Shown here: one piece after another, positions 46,086-55,995 of the stretch
How the letters are laid out: every line of letters starts with the position of its first letter
Position numbering within the stretch: the stretch's first letter is position 1
Assembly (NCBI GenBank): GCA_029817715.1
Contig: JARUPY010000350.1
Coordinates: 1-64,000, forward strand
Reading direction: 5' to 3'
Length of the DNA stretch: 64,000 nt
Source of the DNA: Melastoma dodecandrum
Lineage: Eukaryota; Streptophyta; Magnoliopsida; Myrtales; Melastomataceae
The notes under the pieces: model-generated
Told to the model about the DNA's origin: nothing
Seen by the model: the letters and a program-made list of their open reading frames with translations, nothing else
Database searches by the model: none
Position numbers and translations under genes: made by a program

Positions 46086-47581
46086 ATGGAAGGAGATTTT
46101 GCAGATTTGGTTGGAGAATATTCACATGAGGCAGCGGCTTATGACCCTCGAGAAGGTGGAATTGAAGGCAACACACCGGCTTCGTCTCAAAAGGAGAAGG
46201 CGAAGGCTGTTCGAAAACCCAAGGTAATGATCATGAACATTTGTTGTGAGTGTTGGCAGTATTCCTGATTCTATTACTGAGGTGTTCGTGGATATATTGT
46301 TATAGGATTATCTTTATACAAGTTGTAGTCCGCGAAAGTTGTTAGCTGTGCTGAATACATTTAACGATGCCAAGAGGGCTGCGCTTTCTGACCTAGGATT
46401 TGAAGGGTTACTGCATCTGGCAAGTCGACAAGTTCATCACAACGCCTTGAAGTGTCTTCTGAAGTTGTTCGACCCCGTTAAGAGGGTTATGGTCATCGAC
46501 GGTGTGGAACATCGTTAAAGTAGACTTCCACGCCGTCATGCTACAAAGTAGCATGGATCCCGAAATGAGAAGGATTTGGTACCTGCCAAGTTGGTTAGGG
46601 GTAAGTGCTGATTTACATGATGTTCCACGTCCACCCGAGCTAACCATGCAGTAACCACGCACCGATTACAGAATCTTGCAGTGACACAATATAGTGCGGC
46701 CAAAATGCCCGTCATAAGCAAAGCAAATGCCGCAGCCTTATATGCACACTTCAAGTCTCACATTGGGAAGAACCACGAAGTGCAATGGGTAAGCGTCCAC
46801 TCCATAGAACTGTCTTCGTGCCTTTTTCCATCTACCTCCACTTTACTGCATTAAGTAGACTGAATGGTAGGCCTGTTTGCAGATTTTTATTCCGCTTTGT
46901 GTCGCGGAATCACATTGGGCATTGCAGATTGTGTCAGTCAGGACAGAAGAAGTCCTCATCATGGACACAATGTACAAAAAACTATCCAACGCCGGAGGGA
47001 GAGCGGAGCTTCATCATCGTGTGTTAAAGCTTCTAGCCGTCGTCATGGAAGAGAATCGGGTGAAATTAAAGGCAAAAGGATATCAATTACCAGACATTTC
47101 CACCTGGAAAATAAAATATCCGACGAACGTGCCCGACCAGATGGCTGCCGGGAATGAGTATGTCGATCTATATTATCCGATTTTATTTTCAATATATTCA
47201 ACGTAACCATTGCTGTTTCTGCAGGAGCGAATGCGGAATATATGTCATGAAATTCATGACTTTGGCTGAACCCCCATTATGTGCTGAGGAAGTGGTCAGT
47301 TCATTAACTCATTACTACCATTACTGTCAAACACTCATTCCTAGCATTACTGTCAAACACTCATTCCTAGCATTACTGTCAAACACTTACGTTGATAGTT
47401 GGATGTATGTGTGGGTTAGACCGTAGGCATTGCTGATAGGTTGAGGCTCGTCGTTAGCATGATCAAATGGCCTGGGAATGAGGTTAAGAAAAGAATACAG
47501 CAGAAAGTTAAAGATGATGCCAACAAGAAGAGTAAGAGAGTGGAGAGTAGTGACGCTTCAACATGGGATGCAGGTCGATAG
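46086..47581 (+). CDS. MULE Ulp1-like (C48) cysteine protease
   Basis: Exon 1 starts at ATG 46086 (MEGDFADLVGEYSHEAAAYD) and ends at 46223. Exon 2 (46306-46600) carries SPRKLLAVLNTFNDAKRAAL and GFEGLLHLASR, the plant MULE-Ulp1 front region. Exon 3 is 46672-46788. Exon 4 (46883-47157) holds IFIPLCVAESHWALQIVSV with the catalytic His (codon 46911-46913) and the Asp in VLIMDTM. Exon 5 starts at 47225 with SECGIYVMKFM and the catalytic Cys codon at 47232-47234. A lysine-rich last exon ends at TAG 47579-47581. Introns are GT-AG; the last junction is not resolved. A one-base shift near 46517 interrupts exon 2. All catalytic residues remain. The expected activity is removal of SUMO-like modifiers; its role in the element is unknown. 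Confidence 0.7.
47318..47395. repeat. 26-bp tandem repeat, three copies
   Basis: CATTACTGTCAAACACTCAT followed by TCCTAG is repeated exactly twice and then partially. It lies in the last intron region of the protease gene. Confidence 0.9.
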
Positions 47582-47842
47582 TGCTGATTGACCAGAACAC
47601 TCCTGTACATTCTCGGAGCAAGAAAAGACAACATGATCTACCACATGTAGCCGTCAACTTACGACAGTCTTTATGTAGCCCTTACTTGTAATAGCTGGCA
47701 ACCTGCAGGTCGAAGTTGCAATATTGGAATATGTAAATGTACTGTTGGAAGTCCTCATCATGTACGTAGCTAACCTTTTGGTACTGAATGAACAGGTTGG
47801 CGTTTTGTCACAATACTGCCATTATACTGTCGAAATTTGCAA

Positions 47843-49923
47843 TTAAGGGTACATATTTAACTGTCCATAAACCGAGTTATCTTCACAGCGCACATCCTGT
47901 AATATTTCAGAACTACTTTCACTACATAGGTTCCGTAGTTTCTCGTTATTGAGCCCACCATCATAAAATCGTTGAGAGGAACCCATGGCCATTTCTTCCT
48001 TCGTACCGTGAATAACATACTCTTTAATCTGGTTACCAATATTATATGCGACGCGATCATCAACCCTGGTTACACCTTCATTCTCCACACTACGACTCTC
48101 CAACTCCAAGGTCAATGATTGAATTTTTTTATGAACCTTCCGAAATGCGTTGTCAGATCTTCCAGCAAGAAAACACATCCGCCGGCAAGCGGTCATGAGG
48201 ATACCCTTTCGTAAAGCATTGATGTCGACACCGTATTCACGGCAAGATAGAACTTCAGAACTTACACTTTTAACTAACTTTATCCACCTTTTCCTGACCA
48301 GATGCTTTGGTATGGTCAAGAATTCTTCAATTTTCGCAACATGGAAGAGGTGGGCACACGAAAAACCAAATGTCTCAAAATATAAGCAGCTGCAACTGAG
48401 TTGGATATTTTGTTTGCCAGATGACACTTGCACGCATCTATGGTCACCGTCATAACACAAAAGATTGTATACCCTCGCTATATTCCCGTTAACTATATCT
48501 TCCACATAAAATCGTGCTTCTTTTTTCATTTCCGACTGAACTCTACGAAAAGAACTCAGGGTGTACAATTGACTTGCATCCTCCTCAAGTCGGCGCAACA
48601 TCGTAGTTGGCCTGAATGCCTTATGCATTGATTTAAAGTCCTCTTCGTATTTCTTGTGACGAAGATCAGCAACTGCGCGCTCGAAATTGTTAACGAAATC
48701 ATGCAGTTTATGTTTGCTGTCGACATATCCCTTCATGTAACGATGCATTCGTTCGCATCGTTCTGCCCAGAAATGACCATGCATATATGTTTGCCACCAC
48801 ATATGTCGGCTTGCATAAATTTGTTGTAGCCATCTAATTCTTATGGATCCTGTATGGCTCATTAAAGACTCCCACTCCTCTTCAACTTCTTCACTTGGTC
48901 TACTGTTGTACATGAATGACGAAATACGAGCTCGCATACCCGGGTCCTGTACACGACAATTGATATTCCGACTAAAATGCCAAAGACATAACCTATGCCT
49001 TGACAATGGCCAAACTTCTCTCATAGAAGCAATCATCGCTTTGTCGGCGTCTGTGACCATGCTTGGCGGATGTTTGCCTCCCATGATCTGTGTATGAGTA
49101 TGTAGGAGCCAAGTGTAGTCCGCAATGGTTTCATAACTCATCAAGGCAGACCCAAACACGGTAGTTTGATGGTGATGATTGACACCGACGATGATCACCA
49201 TTTGCATTCCATAATTGTTTGTCTTGAACGTTGAGTCTAGTGCTACGACATCGCCGAATGCTTGGTAATCAGTGATTGAGGTACTATCCGCCCAATATAT
49301 GCGTGTCACTTCATTATTTTCCACATGTGATTCGAACGCCATACCACTCTCACTGTTCCTCCTAGACAGGAGATATGCAAAGACTGAATCACAACGACCA
49401 GCCACCCCAGCAGACTCTTCCTTCAACTTGCGGTTATTGAGGTCCTTCATTAGGAAACCGGCACGTGAGTGTCCATCAGATGCGTGTACCACTAGTCGCA
49501 TAATATCACACTGTCTAAACCCAACGTCAAGCATTCGACGGACAAAGGTCATATCTTCGTCGCCTACTTGCCGCCTTTCTCGCATGAAATATGACAGACG
49601 TTCGCTAACCATGTCATGATTGTGTTCCAACTTAACTGCAACCAAATTCCACTGCCCATTAACCGCCACTCTCGCTTTAAAGAAACAGTTGCAACCGTTC
49701 TTGACAGATGCTCTAACCCGACTTCTCGTTGTCAACACAGGGACATCGGAACGCTCGCCTTCCCGTGAACAAACCCACTTTCTCTTGACGCATTCACCGT
49801 TTCTTAATTTCGCCGATCTCTTTTTCGAACTGAAAACCCATGAACCATTTCATACATTTTAATGAACTCTTCAACTTCTTCGGCCGTACCAAATGACATA
49901 TTCAACATCTGTTCTTCATTCAT
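47843..49923 (-). CDS. MULE transposase, FAR1 type
   Basis: The frame is open from 49738 to 47843 (631 residues) and extends in the same frame to about 49830. The likely ATG is at 49923 (MNEEQMLNMSFGTAEEVEEF) in another frame, so a small indel (an extra GA near 49830) breaks the front. A FAR1-type domain comes first (WVCSREGE, GCNCFFKARVAVNG, LEHNHDMV). Numbering from 49738, the MULE core has catalytic Asp168 in VALDSTFKTN, Asp230 in MVTDADKAM and probably Glu290 in EEEWESLM, plus CLWHF after the second Asp. A SWIM zinc finger follows (Cys449, Cys451, Cys461, His463). It would cut and join the element's ends in the nucleus. It is convergent with the protease gene and upstream faces the right TIR. 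Confidence 0.85.
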
Positions 49924-50083
49924 ATTAGTGAGTATATTGAAGAAGTGCTGAACATCCTGTTCACCTACATTCACATTAATGATGAAAGGTTATGAATAGA
50001 TTAGGGATAACAGAATAATAATTGCAAGATCAACATCATATTCTTCACCGAATCTTGACTTTTCCGGGTTCAATACACTTTCC

Positions 50084-50449
50084 ATGACGTCAGGCCAACG
50101 ACGACGCAAACCCGAAATCCACCACAATCCGAACAAGATGAACCCGTCACTCCGCCTGCACCCGAACTACACTCCCCTGTCGGACCAGCTGCAGCCGAAG
50201 AAGACCTGGGAAACTCCACCTGTGGCCGAAGAGGAAGGACGATGCCGAAGACCTGGGACGATGCCGTCCAGCCGAAGATCTCGGAGGATGACCTGCAGAA
50301 TGTGTGTGGGTTAAAGACGACGGCCAGCCGAAGATCTGGGATGAAGCCGACCTGCAGCAGGAACTCGGGGGCGACGTGCAGCCAGGAAACCCAAATCCAA
50401 CGACAAACGCTTTACCAATATTACCTTAAATGCGGATCTGTATGTTAAA
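50084..50449 (+). other. Short acidic, repeat-rich ORF beside the right TIR
   Basis: An ATG at 50084 (MTSGQRRRKPEIHHN) opens a short frame, but an adjacent frame looks more protein-like: Pro- and Glu-rich, then MPKTWDDAVQPKISEDDLQ. The DNA shows a degenerate repeat of about 24 bp around CAGCCGAAGATCTGGGA. No family is recognised. It could be a decayed third gene of the element or non-coding sequence that flanks the TIR. Confidence 0.3.
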
Positions 50450-50552
50450 AAGTTAGTAAATTTTACGACACTAGACCTCATTATTAGTAATTAAGTTAGT
50501 AATATTTACACAGTTGAACTAAATGCAAATAAAATTAGTAATATGTTTAGTA

Positions 50553-51321
50553 AATTAGTAATAAGTGTCGTAAACAGGGTAGAGAGGTAATTTCACAACA
50601 TAAATAGGTTCGGAGTTAGGTTCGAAAACACTGTTCAAAGTAGTAAATTTGTTAGTAAACGCCTTCATTTTTTAGTAACAGTTTACTACTTTTTTTAGTA
50701 AAAACAACTCAAAATTAGTAAAATTTACTAAGAGGAAGAGTTTTTTGCTAAAAGAACGCCAGAATTAGTAAACAGTTACTAATTATCGGCATAATTCGTA
50801 TAGTAAAAAGTAGTAAAATTTACTACGTTTTTTATTAACCTTGCGCTAACTTTACTAAAACATTTCCGTTAGTAACGTCAACGCAGCAGTAGTAAAAAAG
50901 GTAATAAATTTTACTCCGTTTTTTACAAAAACTGGTTTGACTTTACTAAAATACGAAAAAAATAGTAAAGTCAACGCAAAATTTGTAAAAAAAGGGAGTA
51001 AATTTTACTAATTTTTTTACTAATTCTGCGTTGACGTTACTAACGGAAATGTTTTAGTAAAGTCAGCGCAAAAGTAGTAAACTTGAACTGGAATGAATAG
51101 TGAAAAAGTAGTAAAATTTCCATACTTTTTTACTAAGTTTGCGTTGACTTTACTAAAAGTTGACCGAAAAGTAGTAAATTTTACTACATTTTTTACTAAA
51201 TATGCGTTGACTTTTTTAGTATTAATTAGTAACGGTCAACTTTTAGTAAAATTTACTACTTTTCGTTAGTATTAATTAGTAAACTACGTAAGGTTACGTG
51301 CACGTACCGTTAGCCGCTTCC
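50553..51321 (-). repeat. MULE right terminal inverted repeat, 769 bp
   Basis: It is the inverse of 44431-45198, with a few mismatches and small indels. It ends GTACGTGCACGTACCGTTAG then CCGCTTCC. Confidence 0.95.
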
Positions 51322-51451
51322 ACTCCTCTAGCCACTTAAATTTCGTCGCTTTGTAGGAATTTAGGGTGTTAACTGTCACTATTTATTTGTCATTTCTTAC
51401 GAGATACTAGGGCTGCGTGTTCAGGGTTCCTTTCTTTTCACAGCCGAGACG

Positions 51452-51640
51452 TCGATAAACCATGAAGTGTGACAAAATTATACATGTGCCATTCCAGCAC
51501 AAACCTTCGTAGGGAGATAGTACATGTGGTATATAAAGGGAGACATCGATAAACCATGTAGTGTGACAAAATGTGGAATGCCATTCCACAAAACACAAAC
51601 TTTCGGAGGGAGAGAGTACATGTGATATATGAGTGGACAT
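51452..51640 (+). promoter_or_regulatory. Tandemly duplicated promoter of orphan gene copy B
   Basis: A block of about 94 bp (GTCGATAAACCATG, GTGTGACAAAAT, GCCATTCCA, GGAGGGAGAGAGTACATGTG in variant form) occurs twice in a row, ending once in TATATAAAGGGAG and once in GATATATGAGTGGA. Copy A has a single version ending in CTATAAAGG. Confidence 0.6.
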
Positions 51641-51699
51641 ATGTTTTGCCACACCGACCACGTCTCCGTTTCAGCCGCTTACAAAAAATTGAAAGATCA

Positions 51700-53768
51700 A
51701 TGGATATCCCGACAGTCTTAATCGATCCCCCATACCTCTACATCGAACTCACGGAGGCCTAACCTACGGACTGTAAAAGTGTGGCGTGCCTAACCATGGC
51801 CGTTCTGACGCATGGCTCTTCCCTCCAAAATGACATGGTGTAGGATGTTACCGTGCAAGTCAGGATGCCCGTTGACTTCCATAGGTCGTCAGGTATGTCT
51901 TCTTGGCCAGCACTTCTTAGGGAAGTCTTGAAGGCAAAACTCGAAGAAATAGGAGTGGTGGACATGGAAAGATGTTGCTAGGGGCTGCTTTGCGCCCTTT
52001 GCGATGTGGTGGTCCCCACGGTTACGAAGCTTGCCGTGGGACAGCACACATATAGTATGCCGACTGACACTCCGAGGCTTCACATGATCACCACGGTTGC
52101 AATGGGAAAAGTTGTCCAGTTTCGGGGGGGTTGGATATCGCGGAATCCGCCGACCGGTGGATGTTCTGCATATATCCAGTTGGGGGCCAAGACATGTCAT
52201 TGTGTGACACAAACATGCAAGAAGAAAGGAGGGACGAACTGAACATCCGCTTCTACAGTGCCCGAGAGTACACACGCGACATTAATGGACCACCCAACGT
52301 GGTTGGGGCAGTGCGGGACATAGTCTGTCGAGAACCGACCAGCATGTTGATTGTTTATGGACTAGGTTATCACATTGTGTTCGCGTAGGAAACGGACCAC
52401 GTCGGAAATATTTGGCAATTGAACTCACAGGGAATTGTATGTGGTCGCCAGAAAGATGAATTTCAATGACAAAAGAAAGCTTACAGCCATAAAAACGAAC
52501 GAAAAAGGGGCGATGCGGTTGACGTAGGCGTCGTAGACTTCGCCGCTGACGTCGTAGACTTGCTACATTGTGCTGTAGACTCGTGCACTCGGAAGATAGA
52601 GTCTGACTGCTGGATGCTTTACGGACGAATGGTGGTCGAAGGTAACGTCGGAAGTGCACGCGGAGGATGGTTGTCGGGACTACGGTTGCTCATCCTGACG
52701 GTGATAGTGCTGGCGGAGTTGTTGTTGTCTTGGTTACAGTTGCTCGCCGGGACGGTGGAAGTGCTGGCGGAAGGTTGTTTAACGGAGCTACGGTTGCTCA
52801 CTCCGCCGTTGGAAGGATGACCCAATAAACCCAGGCCGAGGTATCTACTAAACTAAGGGTGACGAGCAATGCAAAGCTTGTGTTTGGCTGATTGATCGTG
52901 ATTTTTCCCAAGGGGGGTCAGTTCCTTTTATACTGAATTTTACTTGTCCTACACGCTTCACACGTCTTCACAATGCTCCTCCAAATCGTGGCTTGAACTC
53001 AACTTCCCCCCAAGAATCTCGGAGTTTGTTTTTTTTTTTTAAATATCCCTCTGATTTTCTGAATTATGCGTTGGGATCGTGTGTTCAGGCTGTAGACTTA
53101 GCACAGGCCCAAGGCATCCCATAGCGCTAACATGTTGATGCGAGCTGTAGACTTAGCTCAGGCCCGCATCCCACGTTGGGCTTTTCTGGGTCCGTAGACT
53201 TAGCACAGGCTCAAGATATTCCATAGTGTCAACACATTGGAAGCCCAACGGAGGCATGCGCTGAACTGGATATGTTCGACGATTTCTTTGTCTACGCCGG
53301 ATCGCGTGGCGGACTCTGGTTCTTATAGATGACATAAGCATGAACATCTTCGAGGAGAAGGACTCGGATCCATGGTCTCATCGTGGTAAGTTTCCGGATT
53401 CAATATATACTTTTGTTCTAATTTCCCCAACTAACACCTATTTCACCACAATTTAGGTAGGATTCCCGTAGAGCAGGTAGATCACGCCTCGTCTCCTCCA
53501 TTTTGAATTATGCGTCTGCAAACTGCACATTCGCCCCTTGGAAGAGTATGTCGTCCCTTATGAAGTTTATGAAGTGTTGTTTCTTGATTGTAATGTTTAT
53601 ACGCCTCGTTTGATTAGGGTTGAGGGTGTGGCTTATGCTTTTACGTATCATTTATGGTTAGATTTCCAGGTGCAAATCAAGGGAATGCAAGGAACAGAGA
53701 CTCCGTTGCTTGAGCTTGTCACCGTATATCCTCCCAAGGAAGACATAGTAGGTTTTTTTTTTTGGTAA
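51700..53768 (+). pseudogene. Orphan MULE-linked protein, copy B, interrupted by a solo LTR
   Basis: Reading starts at ATG 51700 (MDIPTVLIDPPYLYIELTE) and hits a stop at about 51762 through a small deletion. Later blocks match copy A: MPTDTPRLHMITTVAMGK at about 52057, DELNIRFYSAR at about 52228 and MLIVYGLGYHI before the LTR at 52378. After the LTR come SRGGLWFL with a stop in place of the next codon (about 53325) and an intron (GTAAGTTTCC to TTTAG). Exon 2 then runs YTPRLIRVEGVAYAF and on to PPKEDIVGF near 53750, longer than copy A. The copy is dead, but it reveals the original carboxyl end. Function is unknown. Confidence 0.65.
52378..53234 (-). mobile_element. Solo LTR, 857 bp
   Basis: On the minus strand it runs TGTTGACACTATGG to CGCGAACA and is flanked by a perfect 5-bp duplication CATTG (52373-52377 and 53235-53239). 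Copy A has the uninterrupted site (TATTGAAAGCCC). A TATA box (AGTATAAAAGGAAC on the minus strand, near 52935) supports an LTR. No internal element sequence remains, so unequal recombination removed it. Confidence 0.9.
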
Positions 53769-55049
53769 GTGCTACAGAAAACCAATATTGAACTATTTGT
53801 TCATGTAGCATCAGGAAGGTGGTCAGGAAGTTTTGTAGTCCTTCTATTAATACCAATTCATGTAGATGGATACCTCCATTTTATATATGTGCTCCTTTCA
53901 CCTGAGTATGTAATGTTTGGCGTTACGTCAAATATGTTGAAACGTTTGGCGTTACGTCAACTAAGTTGAACGGCCGAGGTTGAATCATCGTCATGATAAT
54001 ACAATAAGTGGGTCAAATTCTTAATTTACCTCCTGCTTGACATGAATTTCGGTCCGAAACTCCGCTTCACGAACTCCTCGGTTCCTCCTTCTCTTCATCT
54101 CCAGCCAAAGCATCGTGGAGATTGCATCTCCCCTCACTTGATGCATCATTCCCATCCTCTCATTCCGCCATTACAATTCCTCCAAAATATTCTGGAGAGG
54201 CAGCAAGATAATTGACTGTGTCACATTTGTCGCGCATTTCGTAGCCTTTCTCGTGACTTCAAAGTATGAAAGTAACATCACAAAAGGGACATAATATTAA
54301 TATCACGAACATTTGACTAGACAACCGGACTGAGTTATGCCGCCGATCAATTCTCCATTAGAACAGCAGGACAAAGTTTGATGGGACAAAAATCAACCCT
54401 TCCTACGATTAATGGGACAGCTACTTTTGAGAGGGAAATGGGATATTAATTAGGAGTGATCTGCATCTGATTAAGTGATTTACTCAACCGAAAGAAGCTT
54501 TATGTGTAATCGACGGTGACATAAAAAGGTTTTGCAACACTGACATCCCCATAACCCCTATAGACAAATGTCGAATAGGCTTACAGGAAGGATCACATGT
54601 CATGACAAGCAAATTCAGTAAAATAAATCTTTAGTCGTACCATCCTTAGGACATACGTCCGACGTCCGACGGAAAGGCCCGACATGTCTGGGAAGAGGAG
54701 AACGAAATGAAAGGAAAGGACATGACGCTAAGTAGTAAGTAAGCAAATAAACATTAAATTCATGTTTACTAATGCAGATTCTCAACGTCATAATTTAACC
54801 ATGTCAATGGTTATAATTCCGAAGACAGCAGTAAAAGTGACCATTCACTTCCGCATGGAAGCACTAAGTAACCGGCATGTGTTAACACCGTAATGGAACG
54901 GCGAGTGAAGCTCTTCTCTTTAATATGATTACTTACATAAACCAAACGTATTATAAATATGAAATTCCACCAAAGGAACGCCAACATCCTCAAACTCCGT
55001 GGTGAAATCCCGGTAAACCGTCAACCACCATCCCGAAAATCCTTCTGTT

Positions 55050-55960
55050 GTGGCCGACCAGGGTGTATTCATCGACATTCCCGAGATTTGTGGAGGACAG
55101 CGGGGTTCTTCTCCACCACAACCCCAGTGTGAGCCTGCCCAGTTGATCACGCTCGACAGGGAGACCATACTACATGTCTGGGCGAGATTACCTATTTGGT
55201 CGAAGGAGTACTTCTCCAAGACCTATTTCGAAGGTGTAGTCACTAAGGTAATGCTCCGTCCCTTGCCTCGGGTATACCACCACGACGGCTTCCGGAAGGC
55301 CATTATCCAGGCTTTAGTCCAAAGCCTTATTCCTATGGTATCTATTTTCGGGGATGACATGAGAACTTACTGCTTACCGATGGAATCGCCACACCCGCAC
55401 TTACTGACGAAGCATGCGTCCGAGAAGTTATTGTTAATGAGTGTGTGGAGGCAGTGGCCGGATCATCGGGCAAATTCCTGGACGCTCCCCATATGCCCGC
55501 CCCCTATGGCTGGAATGACGAGGCTAGATACGGCCTACCCACCACACCCTATACGTGTAGTGCAGGTGCTACTTTATAATGCGGAAGTGGGGTCGCTTGA
55601 TAGTGAGCGGGAAGTCAATGTGGTCTTCACAGCCGAGAAATTGATGAAATCGCAATCGAACCGCAAACTCATTATTTACAGCCCGGGGTATTATTGGGGA
55701 TCTGCTACTGAGAACTGCGGTTACCTCACTGAGTTCGACAAGTTCGTAGTCACGGATGGTCTCGAAGGCGGAATGTGGATATTGTGGAGTCTCAAGAAGT
55801 TACCATCAATGTCTTGGGGAAAACAAGAAGTAATGTGGACTTTCTTCTTACGGTGAGTTCCCTTTCAGACACTTACAATTGCCTATACTTAAAAGGATAC
55901 CCCAAGAATCGGATGAAGGTGCCCCCGGAGAATGGTATGGTTTGGTGCCCATGGAGATGA
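55050..55960 (+). CDS. Orphan MULE-linked protein, copy C (best preserved frame)
   Basis: A frame of about 260 codons is open from 55050. It aligns by eye along its length with copies A and B: GVFIDIPE against TVFINPSHL at the start, TYCLPMESPHPHLLTKHASE against TYSMSIDIPRLHMI, VQVLLYNAEVGSL against LNILLYSTVDS, LIIYSPGYYWGS against LIVLGPGYH, and VTDGLEGGMWILW against VCDGSHGGLWFLWK. An intron is likely after SWGKQE (GTAATG at 55831 to AAAAG at 55895) with exon 2 beginning GYPKNRMKVP and a stop at 55958-55960. An alternative donor at 55853 gives a longer end at 55995 but an implausibly short intron. The ATG expected at the start reads GTG. A TATA-like TATAAATATG is at about 54951. No known domain is recognised. 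Confidence 0.6.
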
Positions 55961-55995
55961 CCGTAGATATTGAAATTTTATTAATGTCGAAATAA

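Larger units (their letters stand above)
44431..51321. mobile_element. Autonomous-type MULE with long TIRs, Ulp1 and FAR1-type transposase genes
   Basis: The element is 6,891 bp. Its 768- and 769-bp terminal inverted repeats start GGAAGCGGCTAACGGTACGT and are nearly identical. The flanks ACTCCTTTA (44422-44430) and ACTCCTCTA (51322-51330) match at 8 of 9 positions, a Mutator-type duplication. Inside are a C48 protease gene (+) and a transposase gene (-) pointing at each other, plus a short ORF near the right TIR. MULEs with Ulp1 genes are known in plants (Kaonashi-type). The transposase has one frameshift near its start and the protease one near its middle, so the copy was recently active or is marginally decayed. 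Confidence 0.9.
51322..54716. repeat. Segmental duplication, copy B
   Basis: This matches 39838-42029 in order: upstream region, orphan gene, and downstream sequence through CACATGTCAT, CGTCCGACGGAAAGGCC and GAAATGAAAGGAA. It carries an 857-bp solo LTR that copy A lacks, and it lacks the foldback MULE of copy A. Left of the MULE at 44431 the match continues for a short distance. Confidence 0.8.

Noticed and set aside
52560..52825. Open frames around 52.6-52.8 kb as genes
   Set aside because: They lie inside the solo LTR and arise from a short internal repeat (GTTGCTC...GACGG...GTGCTGGCGGA).
55853..55895. 43-bp intron in orphan gene copy C
   Set aside because: It has GT-AG ends but is shorter than usual plant introns; the 65-bp alternative starting at 55831 is preferred, with uncertainty stated.
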